NCBI GenBank assembly: GCA_016801885.1
Contig: CM028884.1
Location: forward strand, 18,710,864-18,774,863
Direction: 5' to 3'
Origin: Toxotes chatareus
Lineage: Eukaryota; Chordata; Actinopteri; Toxotidae
Length of the DNA: 64,000 bases
The translations under genes and the position numbers were made by a program. The notes beneath the pieces are model-generated. The model saw only the letters and a program-made list of their open reading frames with translations. It had not been told where the DNA came from and did not search any database. Below, piece by piece: positions 1 through 12,290 of the stretch; the stretch's first letter is position 1, and each line of letters opens with the position of its first letter.

Positions 1-84
1 GACAGCTTTGTGCAATCACCAAATGCGTACTTGCTGCTCTACAGTCGCAGGCCTTTCCAAAAGCCAAAGATCCATGGACTCTGA
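1..84 (+). CDS. usp50: USP50 C-terminal exon (partial)
   Basis: The first 84 bases read open from the window edge to a TGA at 82-84 and give the last 27 residues of a ubiquitin-specific protease. The stretch SPNAYLLLYSRRPF is the terminal beta-strand of a USP fold (the AYLLFY signature), and the following QKPKI tail resembles the end of human USP50. Position supports this: USP50 lies tail to tail with USP8 in human, and usp8 lies tail to tail with this exon here. The acceptor and all catalytic residues lie outside the window. Mammalian USP50 is generally described as catalytically weak or inactive, which cannot be judged from this piece. Another USP family member is possible but less likely given the neighbour. 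Confidence 0.8.
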   Translation, partial: DSFVQSPNAYLLLYSRRPFQKPKIHGL

Positions 85-1902
85 GCTCCGGGCCAAATCC
101 ATTAGGGGACTTTTCAACTCCCTGTCCATTTGTCCTTATCATCTTGCCCATCTTAAGTAATGCAGATTTGAACTATCTTTGAGTATGCTCCTCATCAGTG
201 GACCCAATATCCATGTCTGTACTTCAAATAAATTAGAGGATCTACCATTGACTTGTGTGCTACTACTATGGCCAAATGTTTGTGTGTAACACTTATGCAC
301 TGTATTGTTTTATAACCGCAGGAATACAAGAAGATAAATGGGACAGGACTTCTTTGAGCCTGTCGCAGTCGTTTGTGTCAACAACAAACAAATGCTCATT
401 CACACACACAAATGCTAATTTAAAGCAGTTTTAATAAATAGTCATATGAGTTGTTTGGGGTTAATATAATCGTTATATCTGAAAGATTTTTTTTTTTCGA
501 GCATTAAGAAATAAAATCAACATGTACAAGTAGAAAGAAAACAGATTATGATCTCATGCTAGGCAATAAAACTGTAGTCAGGAAGTAAAATCAAATCCTG
601 CCACCTCAGATCTCTGGTCCACTCAGGAAAAAAAATATCACTATACTCTGTGCTTGCTCTTGTCAGTCGGCTGGTCAGTCAGTCAGGCAGCAAATGTTGA
701 CCCTAATGCACTTGTATAAGTGAATACGGTCAATTTCTCATGTCTTCATATTCTCCTCAGTCTGTACTAAACACAGAAAGAAAATGGATCAGATAAATCA
801 AAATCCAGCCTCCTCCAAACATGTTATTTCAAAACCAGCATCACTGGTATAAGCCAAGGAAGAAGCCAACTTATTCCAGTAATATTTCCTCTAAATAGTT
901 TTTGCGTTTCGATATAGTAATGTAAAGAGTTAGGTATGTTTAAACAGAGAATAAATTCTACAACAAACTTTATAGAAGCAGGTAGGTTTTTCCTGTCACT
1001 GGCTGGACCGAGCAAGACGGACAAGATCTCAGCATCAGTATCGTTTTAAAGCATTCTGAGTAGAGTATTAATGTCTGCTGTTAAACAATGTGTTCTACAT
1101 AAACAACTTAAATTGATTGCATATTGTGTAAGTGCAAGACGGTGGCTAATATTTAACAGGAAACAATTTCAATTCCCTCCTCTCTTTAGGAAGAATGTAA
1201 AATTCAACACTCACAGTCTTTTCATCCGCTTTAAGTGTTAAACATCAGAAGGCTATAGAGTTCAACCCCTAAATCACACGGTTTGTCTTCATGAATATGG
1301 TGATACTATGATGGCTGCTACTTTCAAAGGGAAAAAAAAAAAACAAAAACATTTGGTCACTTAACAGATATTCACCTTGCCCTCAAGTATTTACATTTTT
1401 GAATGTGCAACATCAGCATTTTAAGTATGTACATGCCATCTAACTGTTAACCTTGGTGTATACACAGTACAAGAAAGCTGAAGATCAGTTCTGCGATACG
1501 GCCATCCACACTGAGTGCAGCGGAAATTAGGGTGAAGAGCATCTGAACCAGCTGTCGGCCCTACAACACGACCACCAAGGTATAGAAGTCAGAGTAAAAG
1601 CATCTGTTTAGTCTCTAGATGATCAGTAATATGAGCAGACAGCATGTTTTAACAGCTATAGGGTCCTCTAGTAGCTGAAGCATTGCACAGTGTGCCTGCA
1701 CCATTCTCCGATCCGGGACAGACAGGATTTCATGGCCTCTCGCGCGAGTACGTCCTCTTGTGCACATACACGACTAGTTAACCCGCAACTAAGTGCACCA
1801 GGTCCTCACAGCTGTGATTTTAAAAGGAAAAAAACAAACAACCTCTAGGCTTGAGCATCGCTGCCCTGGAGTAGTGTTCTCTCTTCATGTCCTACAGCTC
1901 CA
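85..1902. other. Convergent 3' region of usp50 and usp8
   Basis: No coding potential is seen. The left part holds the short usp50 3' UTR. The right part is the downstream region of usp8 on the minus strand, probably a long 3' UTR. I saw no clear AATAAA on the minus strand; a variant ATTAAA lies near 430. Only short A/T homopolymers are present. Confidence 0.6.
227..232 (+). other. Poly(A) signal for usp50
   Basis: AATAAA lies about 145 bases after the usp50 stop codon in an A/T-rich stretch, and is the first canonical hexamer downstream of it. This would give usp50 a short 3' UTR. Confidence 0.5.
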
Positions 1903-4900
1903 TCACAGGGTGGAGTAAAACAGGATGTATGCTGCAGACGACTTGACGGAGGAGGTGGAGATGTCAGACACCTCGTGGTCATCAAACTTGTACCAGCGCT
2001 GTTTGAGGGCGTTCTTACAGTATGCTGTGTAGTGGCCGCCATCTAAACCCCCGTAGTGGTTCTGGTAGTGGAAAAGAGGAAGGTTAAGATTGTCTTAACA
2101 GCAATAAAATCATTGTTACTTAGAAAATATCTGCGGATGCAGTTTTGCAAACCAAGTCTTTTCATCTTTTAAAAACTCTACCATCAATAATAATAATAAT
2201 ACATTCCTTTGTGCTGTATATTGTCTGCATCTTTTATCCTATTAAGTTGGTATTCTTCAGTATATATATATTTTTTTGTTTTTCTTTTGTTATTTTACAT
2301 TTTGGTTCATGGTTCTGTAGAAACCTGAAGTCTCATGACCTCTTCTGCAAAATTTTCATTGCGTATATTATAAAAAATACACTTCCCATCAGAATTCTTT
2401 TTGCTTCTACTTACAGAAACTCCATAAAGGCTGTATCTCTTCAGGTTATGTTTGGGTCCAATGACATACTGGGCCAGGTCCAGACTGTCTAGAGGGAAGT
2501 CTACAGATGTCTGCAGTTTCTGCTTCCATCTACCCTCATAGGAGAATCTGTAGAAATTACAACCATTGAAGAGAAACTGTGTCAGTGTGGTAAGACTAAG
2601 AAAAAAGGTCAAACATATCAGTCAGGATTAGAATTTCTCAATCTCATTTCCCAAACAGTGAAAGTGAGTATTGGAGAAAAAAAAAAAAGAAAAGAAAAGA
2701 AAAGACTGTACAGACCGTTTTAAGTGCACCAGGAGAATTGGTGGGACTTTCCAGATCTCCAGTTTCTTGGTGGAATCTCTGTGGGCCTTGCAGTGTCTGC
2801 AGAACACCTTGTTGTTGTCAGTCAGCTTCTCTTCCTTGGAGAACAGCCTCAGACAATCCTGCCGAGCAGCAGGAAACATTTCAGTATTACAAAGCAAAAA
2901 AAAAACTGGTGTAAACTGTTACAGATATAGATAAAGAAAAGTGCTGACACACACTTTGGTGCACATGTTTAATGCCTGACTAACCTGAAGGGAGCACTTG
3001 CTGGTGGAGGCCAGAGGCAGTGACAGATACATAAAGGTCTCAAATGTCCGTGACTTGCGATGACAGGTCAGACACTGCACAGTGGACTTGAACTGCCCCT
3101 GGAACAGTGCTACGATGATGGACTCGTTCAGCAGCTTGTGTTTGCTCCAAGCCAGGTCGGCTGCCGTCTGATCATCCAGGTGGTCGTTTTCCTCCTCCTT
3201 GTACCGCTTCCTGTTGTCCGCCTGACACCAGAGAGGGGAAAAACAACATGATGGTACAGAGGAAGAACTGCAGCTCTGGGTGCAAAGCAAAACTTCCTTC
3301 ATGATTCCAGCAAAAAGCTCAGCAACTGATGGCTGATACAGAATATGCTGATCATAATTATAATATTGCAGTGAGCACTGAAAAAAAACTGCTCAATAAG
3401 AATCACACACTGAATATTTAAGAATCAAACTTCATATTAACACCCATCCCTCTTTCTCTCTTTCACTTTCATTAGCATGCAGTTCAGCCAGTTTACTCTC
3501 AGTATAATAGGCAGGAAGAGATGAGAGGCTGGTTAACACTTGCTAATTAATATATCATTAATTAGTCTGACTGAATTATCAATTAGCCTGGAGAGACAAA
3601 GTGGACTGGGACGGGGTCAGCCTGATGGCAGACAGGTCTGAACACCACACAAAAGGGATGTGATGGGATGGAGTGTGTGTCATGAGAAATGCATGTCATC
3701 AGCTGTTATACCATAACTGGCACCTCTTCCTTTAAATATGCAAGAGTGAGTAGTCTGATAAGTAAATTGGGATGGATGTACTACTCCAACTCAACCCCAG
3801 GTGGAGACAGTGGTCACAGTATCTCCATGCTGACTGTTCAGAACCATATTCTCTGACAGCTTAACGATGGCCCTCATTATGAATAATGATTTTGAAAAAT
3901 TATGAAAAAGTATGAAAAATAAAACTAAAAATATCAAGCTAGAAACTGGCCTTTTTCTGTTTTTTTTTTCCTACCTATTCACCTAGTCCTTTCCCCCGTT
4001 CAAATGCACATGAAGCCAGTAAAAATCAGTCGAGACAGGCAATGAGGCATGTCTTGGGTCTACATGCACAGAGGTTCTGACAGAGCATCAGACCGGACAG
4101 ATGCAGACACACCACACTCACACTGCTGCAGGAGAACCAAGGACACACAAGTATTTACTTACTCTCTAATTTGCCATCAAAATGAAACCCGGTGAAAAAA
4201 AAAAAAAAAAAAAAAAACAGAAATAAGGAAAATGCTAAAAAACGAAGTTTGTATTGTTAACAGTTAAATGTGCAATAACAAACAGGGGTAGTAGAAGGCA
4301 AGCCTTAGAAAGCCATGGCTGAAAGGAATAAATTACTAAATATTTCCAGAACTACTCAATATTTAATTTCAGTTGAGCATATTCATGCTCCTAGCAGATG
4401 TTGAAATCTTTTTAAGGCTTTTCAGTTTATGCCACATAAAGTTTATGGTGGTTATGTCCTAGAGTTACGTGACAGGAGTGAGTGAACTACCTTGTTAAGG
4501 TCCTCATGGAGCCCATCCATGAGGAAAAGCAGAAGCTCCTGGGAGTCTTGCTGGTCATAGCCAGCAAACTGCTCGTTGATCTTTCCTATGGTGATCTTGA
4601 AGTCCCGTGGACTAATGCACTTGTACAAACCGGCCCACAGGGCCTTCATAATCACACCAAACTCCTCAGCCACCTCCCCTTTATGACCAAGTATGTTATA
4701 CCTGGCAGAGGAAGAGAAAAGAGACAGCTATGTTCAATATTTCCCTCAATCCTGATTCTTCATACATAGTAATTCCACTTATCTGGGCCCCGACCTGTTG
4801 ATGTCCTCCAAGTAGTAATTGTTGTTGAAGTAATCAGCCATGGCAGGAGTATTACAGAGACACTGCAAGATGGAGTTCATGTAGCACGTGTTTCCCAAGT

Positions 4901-7900
4901 TACGAAGGCCAGTCAGTGATGCCCCCATTCCTCCAAATGTAGGATTCAAGTTGCGAATTTTGGCAGCTGAAGGCCGCACAATCTCCACTTTAGAATAGAC
5001 CTTAGAACTGGTAGGTCTAGAAGACAGAGGAGCACAATGTGAGAAGACTAGACTAGTTTCTGCAGAGGTAAGATGAAGGCAAATTAATCTGTAATATATC
5101 CAAAGGAATACAGTACAGCTGGATTATTATAATAGATGACACATCCGTATCACTTATCATAGCGACTGAAAAATCACGGAATAGACTTGGGGCTGAACCC
5201 AGTTGGCAACTGAAGTGTCAAAATAAAAATATATCAACACACATATTGCTTAACAGATTTTGCTCCCCATATAAGTGAACTAGGTGAGCAAGATACTAAA
5301 TATAAATTCAATTATAAGTACACAAATATTACAAGCTACAGCGTTGAATCAATATTTAACAGAGACAGCATCTATCAGGCTTTATCATACTTTATAAGGA
5401 TTTTTATTTTTTTGGCCACTGGGTGTTGTGGCTGGTGGGATGGAGAAATCATACCAAACAATATGTATCCATATTTGCCTGGTCTATCATAAAACGTGTG
5501 TGTGCCTTACTTGGTATCTCTGTTGATGGTGGGAATGACAGCAGCAGTAGTTGGGGCGGTGGCCTTCTTGTGGGCCTCTTCTCTCAGGTCCTGGCTGATA
5601 TCAGGGGAAGAGTAGGAGCGTTTCAGTTTAGACTGCTCCCGCTCTCGTTCACGGTTGGCGTCTGGCTCAGCTGGTCGTGGTGGTTTCTGTTTGACTGTTG
5701 GCGGTGTGGAGGGTGGAGTCTGTGGAACAGTCACCTCAGGAGGGTACAGGTGGACGCGGTTGGTTGGGGAATGGTAGTATCGGTAGGTCCCCGTCACTGT
5801 GTCAAGAAACTAGCCAAAAACGGAGGGGTAAACATGAAAAGAAATAGAACATTAGGCAAAACGAATAATCAGGCACAAGGAATAAATTATTTCTCATCTA
5901 AAATGTATGCCTTTTTAGCTTTTTGACTCAACATATTGCAGGTTTAAACATCTGGTACCTTCATCCAACCGTCTGGAAGGCCTGGTACACTCCTACCCAT
6001 CTCCTCACTCCTTGCTCTGGTCAGGGGCTCCCTCTGTGGAATAAACACACAAACACACTGATTTCACTTAAAGTTTCTCTCCAAAAATATTGGTGAGGGA
6101 GTTTCATGGTAAGGGTAAAAGGAATGATGGCTATTTCTTCTTCTTATTAGATGTTTTATCTTTAAAAACAATTGTCTCTTCTCTTTACTTTAGTACAAGG
6201 CCTCAAAGGAGCCAAGAGGACTGAAATCCTTCATTTCATCAGATCAGATTGATGGGTTGTATGTTTATACAGTGTATGGATGTGTGAATATATTGTTTCA
6301 TTGTCTAGAATGTAAGATGACAAGATGACGTCAAAAGGATTTCACAAGTTTCCTTTCAGCAGCAGATCGCAGACACTATGCTTTAAAGGACTCTAAGGTT
6401 AGCATATCATTCCGATTGTGTGACTGGGGAAGTACTGGAGGCTTCTGTTCTGACAAGCACAAATGTTAAAGCTACCTCCAACAATCAGGGGTGAACTAAC
6501 ACTGACAGAAAAGAGGACTCACCTTAATTTCACTAACAATATGGTTGGGGGCAGGTGAATCCAGAGACTTGCTCTTTGAGGGCGTGTCAGAGTTCTGCTC
6601 CTTTCCCCTCCTTTCTTTGTTCTCTTTGTCTTCCTCCTCTTCTGCCTTTTGCCTTTCCAGTCTCTTTTTCTCCTGGTGTCTCAGCTCTTCTTCTTCTTCT
6701 TCTTTCTCTTCTCACTTTCTTCTCTTTCTAACTTTTCTTTCAGCTCCTTCTCCTTCTGTTCCCTCTCCCGCCTCTCCTCCTCTAAACGACGCTCCTGGTT
6801 GCGTTTTTCCTGCTCTTGCCTTGCTTTCTCCATCACTGCTATTGCCTCAGAGTGTATCTGACTTTGTTCTTCTTTAGACAAAGAAGTGTTGGGCATGAAG
6901 GCTGGTTTAGCTGAACGGTCAGGGACAACTGGGCCATTCTGGGTGGAGTCCTTCGCCGAACCGTTCTGGCTGGGCTTAGGCTCATCTGACACCCAGACAG
7001 AGGGTTTCTTGGCACGGTCAAACTGGGAAAGGAGAACAAGAGGATAAAACAAAACATGAGTGATGTTTAGACACACCTGGAGTCCTTCATGTTTTGAATT
7101 CTCCAAAAGCTTTAATAGTTATCAAGGTCAATATAATACCTGTGGGAAGGCTTTGGCTGTTGCAGGTGACTGGCTGGATGTGCCTGCTGCAGGTTCCTTC
7201 TTACTAAGATCTAGACCAGAATTCGTGGACACCGTGACTGGGGAATCGACAGTGTCTGGCAACCTGTCAGTAACCATGGATGTTTTAGATGTGGGAGGCT
7301 CTGCTGGTGTCACCCCATTCACCAGCGCAGGAACTGAGGGTTCCTGAGGCTCAGGGATGACCTCTGGTTGAGGTGGGGTCGGAGGCTTTGGTTCCTCTAG
7401 GGATGGGTAGCTGAAGTTCACTGTTCAATACATCAAAGAAAATACACACATTTAAGGACGTATAACTTCCCAGAAAAAAATGAAGACTAAAAAGTCCAGT
7501 TACATTTGGTGGGTAACATAAAATCTTTGGATGCAGCTGCAACACTACTACTGCTGAGCAGGGCCTATTCAATACAGAGTGCCAAAGCAGTATGCTGTGC
7601 AGGTGTAATACTGATACTCACACTGAGGGAGGGTGCTGATGACATTCTGTTTAGGGGGTCGAACTTTAGCATTGGTTGTGTACATGGGGTAAAACAACAG
7701 CCAGTTCTCGTAGCCCCCCTCCAGCACCAGTGGCTCACTACGCAGGATGGTGATGCTGTCCCACTGAGGAGTGTGCAAATGCATTATTGTTAGGGAAGGA
7801 GTCACACAATAGAGAGTGCACAAGTGCCAACACACACACACACACACACACACAAATCACCTTAAAGAGGGCATCTTTGAGGCTCTGCAAGGTGGTTCCC

Positions 7901-10429
7901 AGTTTAAGGTCAGTGACAGAGCTGAACCAGTCCAGCAAGACTATATAATCCACAAATCCCCGCCGCCTCCAATGCTCTTTGGTCGCCTCCGGTAGCTTTG
8001 TCTCAATCTGATTCACAGTGATTCTGAAATTTATGACAATCCAGTTCAGAAAGTCAGGTTTAGAAGTTAAGACTTTTTTTTCCATTGTTTGATAATTAAT
8101 GGAACAAACAGAGGGAATGCGAAAAAAGTTAACAAAAGAAAATGAGATAATACATTAATTCATATCATCAGTCCGAAAACCAGATTACAAATTACACATG
8201 CAGTGTCAGACAAAACAATAATATTGGCCTGTCCTGAACCCCATTCTTACCCTGGGCTAATGGCCTCCTCAGGCACGCTGACACAGGTCTGGGCTGGGAC
8301 CTGAATGTGGGACTCCTCAAACTCTCTGTGGCTGCGGGTATCCATAACAATTATTGTAATCGTCTGGTCCTTCATCATTTGGAAAAGTTTTTCGGCTGTG
8401 ATCCCACCGGCTGCCACAGTAGCTATCAGGTAAAGTCACGAAATCAAAACAAGACACATTGAAAAAGACATCACTCGTTTAAGACTAAACATAATGGCAG
8501 CAAAATACATCAGTTTATAGAATGATTTTCACCAGTATCTCAGAAAGAACTATACAAGTTTATCAGACTTCTTCTGTTATTCTGCTTACCTTTAGAGGCT
8601 GCATTCTTCAGTTCATTCTGCTCTCCTTTTACCTGTTATAGAGACACAAAAAATAGTGAAAGAAACAGTGAAACATCTTGTTAACACTACAACAATACTG
8701 ATTCCAATTGGCTTAATTTCTCTTTAAATAAAAAAACTTCAACTGATTAAAGAATACAACAATGTCATTCAAATATTTTCTAATTAATCTAGCGGCGTTG
8801 CTCTTGCTACTGGTGTGACGTGAACTATAGATTTAAAGATGTGAAAATCCAGTGAGTATAAATTCAAATGTATTTATTTCATTTATATTACAATATATTT
8901 CATAATGTCTGGCTAAGCAGAGAAAAGAAAAGCTTTGAGACACAAATATAAGTGGCACATGATATACTAAGCTCAAACTCAAACTACAGCCTAAACACCC
9001 ACTTTCAAAACTTCAAATTCAGGTCTTTTGTGAGGGTTACTCAATTTATGATTTGAAATAATCCTGACTGTTGTTGGTGTATTAACTATGCCTCAGTTTA
9101 AAAAAGCACAATAATCACTATACTTGGCCTAAATTCAAGTCAACCACCCACATAATTTGTAAATGATATATACATCGCAATGAACTGTCTGCCAGATGTG
9201 ACTACGTTTTAATACACAAATACCATATCAGCATATTCATTGCTTGACATTCCTACCTTTTTGATGTCCTTCTTGTTGGCTGACGATGTTTTTGGAGAGA
9301 CACGACCACCATCTTTCTCTGTTATTTCCTCCCTTCTTTTCTTCTCCTCTTGTCTTTCCTTCTCCTCAAGTTTTTTTCGAACCTCAACTTCCTCATACCT
9401 ATTTAGAAAAGTAAAGATTAGCCGAGTAAAACAAAAAAACAATGCAATGGCATACTCTGACATTCTATCTTGCCATTCATGCATTAACAAGGTGTGTACA
9501 ATTTAAGACAACCAAAGCTCCTAACCTGAGTTTAAGGCTTTCAGAGAGCTTCTCAGCTTCTTCAATGGCTTTCTTAAAGCTGGTTGGCCCAAGCATGGTC
9601 ATGTAATACTCCTTTGTACATTAAAATAGAAAAGAATTACTTGGTTATAACTAATAGAAAAGAGTTACTTGGAACTAAATTTCCAAAGTTTTTACATAAG
9701 AAACACTACACTTTTAGTTTAGCAATAAAAACATTTGGATTTTTACTATTATGAACTATACCGGTTGCTGCTTGAAGTCCGGTCTTTTCTTGATGATGTC
9801 ATATACTGTTAAATACTTCATGTACAGTACGTAAGCTTTCTCCTCATCTCTGTCCAGACGACACTCCTCTGCTGCCTTGAAGATTTTGCAGGCACTCTGA
9901 ACATAGCTGCAACACACCCGACAAAAAAATATGCTTTCATATCTACATTGTAATGTTTCATGTTTGACTGGGGATCTTTAGTGCATATTATCCCCATCTT
10001 TACCCCTCACTTAGTGATGCTAAGAAAGCAGAGACAAAGCCACACTTTTACTGTATTGTGAGTGGGTTTTAAAAGGCTTTTGATTAATTATAACACTGGT
10101 GTCCCATTATAACGTCACATATGCCCAACTGGGTTGATACCAATAAATGTAAAATCTAACTAAGAGCTAAAACAATTAGTCAATCAAACGAAAAACTAAT
10201 CAAAACAAGGCATTTGCATAAGTTGTGAGGGACATTTTGTGGACTAACCCATAATCAAAAACATAATCTGGAGCTTAATTGATAATGAGTTAGTTGATAT
10301 GAGGAAACATGAAACCTAGGGTTACCTTCTGGTGCTTGTCTTGTCTGGTTTTATTTCAGCCTTTTTATTAAGGTCTCCCAGAGATGTGGACAGGTACAGC
10401 TCTTTGACCCCGGTGGACACTGCAGGCAT
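1903..10429 (-). CDS. usp8: Ubiquitin carboxyl-terminal hydrolase 8 (USP8/UBPY), 18 coding exons, frame break in exon 11
   Basis: Cysteine deubiquitinase of the endosome, acting on receptors and ESCRT-0 with STAM/Hrs. Coding exons in reading order: 10429-10326, 9906-9762, 9611-9526, 9398-9257, 8632-8590, 8422-8251, 8023-7861, 7763-7622, 7420-7140, 7022-6523, 6033-5959, 5809-5511, 5016-4795, 4701-4491, 3221-2985, 2858-2716, 2547-2415, 2061-1903. Visible in order: MIT domain (exons 1-3), coiled coil, rhodanese-like domain (IIVMDTRSHREFEESHI, then LLDWFSS), two STAM SH3-binding motifs (PQFDRAKKP across an exon junction, and VPDRSAKP), a charged coiled coil, WW-like segment (LPDGWMKF...YRYYHSPTN), 14-3-3 site RSYSSP, then the USP domain with the Cys box GLRNLGNTCYMNS, zinc-binding CxxC pairs and the His box NHYGGLDGGHYTAYC. 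It ends FYSTL. Exon 11 is 500 nt where 501 is needed, so the frame as given stops at 6681. With that base the protein would be 1085 aa (human 1118). Confidence 0.95.
6681..6725 (-). other. usp8: Frame break in usp8 coiled-coil exon at an AAG repeat
   Basis: Reading usp8 in frame from upstream exons gives a lysine run coded by repeated AAG, then AGC TGA at 6681. One frame over, the USP8-like sequence resumes at once (ELRHQEKKRLERQKAEEE) and stays open to the donor at 6523. That frame has its own stop just upstream, so the switch must fall within the repeat. All later exons agree with a single missing base here. Most likely a base-calling or assembly slip in a purine repeat, since USP8 is essential in animals; a true allele is the alternative. 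Confidence 0.85.
7831..7854. repeat. (AC)n microsatellite in a very short usp8 intron
   Basis: Uninterrupted CA dinucleotides occupy a quarter of the 97-base intron between usp8 exons at 7861-8023 and 7622-7763, ending only a few bases from the donor. Confidence 0.95.
10160..10310. repeat. Degenerate 'acgattagttgatt' dispersed repeat in usp8 intron
   Basis: Phrases such as aaaacaattagtcaatcaa, aaaaactaatc and taattgataatgagttagttga match the border phrases of the longer copies at 50640-50838 and 54505-54836. The internal part is largely lost, so this is a weak call. Confidence 0.4.
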
Positions 10430-10465
10430 CTTCGCGGGTGTGTTCAGTCACAGGCAGGCAACCAG

Positions 10466-10492
10466 TCAGTGCTGTACACAGGCTCTGGACAT
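10466..10492 (-). other. Short upstream ORF in the usp8 leader
   Basis: The first spliced bases of the start-codon exon (acceptor at about 10495) contain an ATG followed by seven more codons and TGA, ending 36 bases before the usp8 ATG at 10429. It is separate from the main ORF and could lower its translation. The usp8 start is chosen because it gives MPAV...KELYLS, matching the vertebrate USP8 N-terminus. Confidence 0.5.
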
Positions 10493-11171
10493 CTCTGGAA
10501 AAATGTCTGTTGACAGCAAAATAAAGTAAACACACGCTGCTTCTAACACATCCAACTATTCCTGTTCCAAGTCGACTAACGTTAGCATTTACTTTACAGG
10601 TGCTGATTAGCTTCCAGTATTAGCAATAACGTCTCAGGGAGATAACAGTCCAACGAACTGAGTTTTCACTTTCGTTATCCTGTCAAGTAGCATTTAGAAA
10701 CGGCCATTATTATTATTAGTTAGCCTAAAAACATGACATATCGATATTACGTTGTATTTAACTAAGAAACTCCCTGTTAGCACATTAGCCAACATTAGTT
10801 AGCTTCTGGTTGTAGTTTGCTAGCGCAGGACATGTCAACATTGACGACAACAACATTAACTAGTTTTCTGCCTAACGATAATCTTGACCGGATGCCTGCT
10901 AGCCAGCTAGCGGACAACTAAACTGACAGTTTACTTCACAGTAAATTTACATCAACACCATTCAGCAAACTGAATATTAACTTAGCTCTGAAGCCATCTA
11001 GCTACGTTAGTTAGCAAGCTACCACGCAGTTAAGCGTTAGGTTAGCTACTGTAGGCTATTCGGCTATGGCACAGGTAGTCACGGCTATAATCACATTCAT
11101 CAGCAGAAATAACGTCGAGTCATATATAGCGGGTAACTGCTTGATAAGATAACGTCAACTTAAGAAATTAC

Positions 11172-11280
11172 CTTTTACTGATTCGTTGCTTATACTTTAG
11201 CTACTTTTTTGACAGCTGGTTCCTGATTTCTTGTTCCTGCGCCTCCTCCTCTTCTTCTTTAACGACCTTTGGCTGCAGCT
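11172..11280 (-). promoter_or_regulatory. usp8: usp8 non-coding first exon and promoter area
   Basis: On the minus strand a strong donor, AAAAG followed by gtaatt, lies at 11171. Upstream sequence has no in-frame start. The expected 5' UTR of usp8 would join from here to the acceptor at about 10495. The right boundary of the exon is a guess; no TATA box is seen. The intron (10495-11171) holds repeated GCTAGC/TTAGC words but no coding. Confidence 0.5.
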
Positions 11281-11724
11281 ACTATCTTTATTGTTGCATT
11301 ACTGCCCCCTTCTGGACTTAGATTTATACTTCACTGACCACTTTCTGTTCACAGAAGCACCCGTCTCACATCTCAAAACACATTTCACATAAACAGCCAT
11401 GTTTTAACAATATTTATACTATAACAATGTCCAACTCCAACATTGCCAAAACAATTTAGAAATTAAATAAATATACTCTATATCCATAAAGGTGGCAAAA
11501 ATATACACAATCACAAATAACAGCAGAGAATAACAATAATATAAAATAAAAACAATATAATTTTATTATTTTAGAATAAAAAAGAAAATAAAAGAATAAT
11601 ATAAAAATAAAATATAGAATAAATATTCTGAATAGCACAAATCCCTCATCACACACATGAAAGCACACTAAAGGAAATCTAATTATAACACTACTGCACT
11701 AAGAATAGCAAACAAAAACTAAAA

Positions 11725-11965
11725 CTAAAACCTGACCTTTCTGGCCTTCCTTGATGCAAAATCATCAATTACGTCATCATACTAAATCTGCTCCCCTACT
11801 GAGTGATTGATACTGATGACAGCAAGGCCAGTGAGCCGTTCCTGAGACAAAGTTGACCTCAGGTACGACTTGATCAACTTCAGCTTTGAAAAGGTCCTCT
11901 CTGCTTGAGCCACAGTGACTGCCAGAGTAAGTGCAATCCTGAGAGCAGGATAATCAGAAAAACAA
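11725..11965 (-). pseudogene. hAT transposase C-terminal relic
   Basis: On the minus strand 11965-11782 encodes YPALRIALTLAVTVAQAERTF followed by a basic SKLKLIKSYLRST stretch and RLTGLAVISI. This is the hAT family dimerisation region (the A.RTFSKLKLIK..LR..M.QERL pattern of ZMYM1-like transposases). A stop follows, but one frame over the typical end DDVIDDFASRKARKV continues to TAG at 11725-11727. It is therefore a decayed fragment lacking the N-terminal half and DDE core. No terminal repeats were found. Confidence 0.8.
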
Positions 11966-12159
11966 AACTGTTCAGGAATTATAGGCCTGTATTTAAAAAC
12001 TTTAGTTTTTATGTTGGGTTTACACTGTATCCAGAAAAAAAGAGTCCACAACTCTGTGTATTAATGGATTTTTTCGTATAGCCAAACAATTAATGAATAC
12101 TCTACAGGATTAAAAACAAAGAACACGGTAAAGCAGGAAATCCCTGTTAACAGTCACAC

Positions 12160-12290
12160 TACCACACTGGGAAGCTGCCCATTACAACCAATCTGATCTG
12201 TTGGTCACTACCCAGCCCCACTGAAGCAGCTGGGGATTAAGGGCCTTGCTCATGTGCACCCCAGTGATGTAATGAGGGAAGAGGTAAAGC
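12160..12290. repeat. Fragment of a dispersed teleost repeat
   Basis: The words cactgaagcagctggggatt and aagggccttgctcatg followed by caccccagtgatgtaatgag have the character of a short interspersed element common in fish genomes. This rests on recollection of the phrase, not on a second copy in the window. Confidence 0.35.

Noticed and set aside
5423..5926. 167-codon plus-strand ORF opposite usp8 exon 13
   Set aside because: Antisense of a real coding exon; Trp/Ser-rich product typical of reverse-strand reading.
6545..6877. Plus-strand ORF of 110 codons opposite usp8 exon 11, Ser/Phe-rich
   Set aside because: It is the antisense of the Lys/Glu-rich coiled coil of usp8 and has no independent support.
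11456..11668. Minus-strand ORF of 70 codons rich in Phe, Ile and Tyr
   Set aside because: Product of A/T-rich low-complexity DNA.
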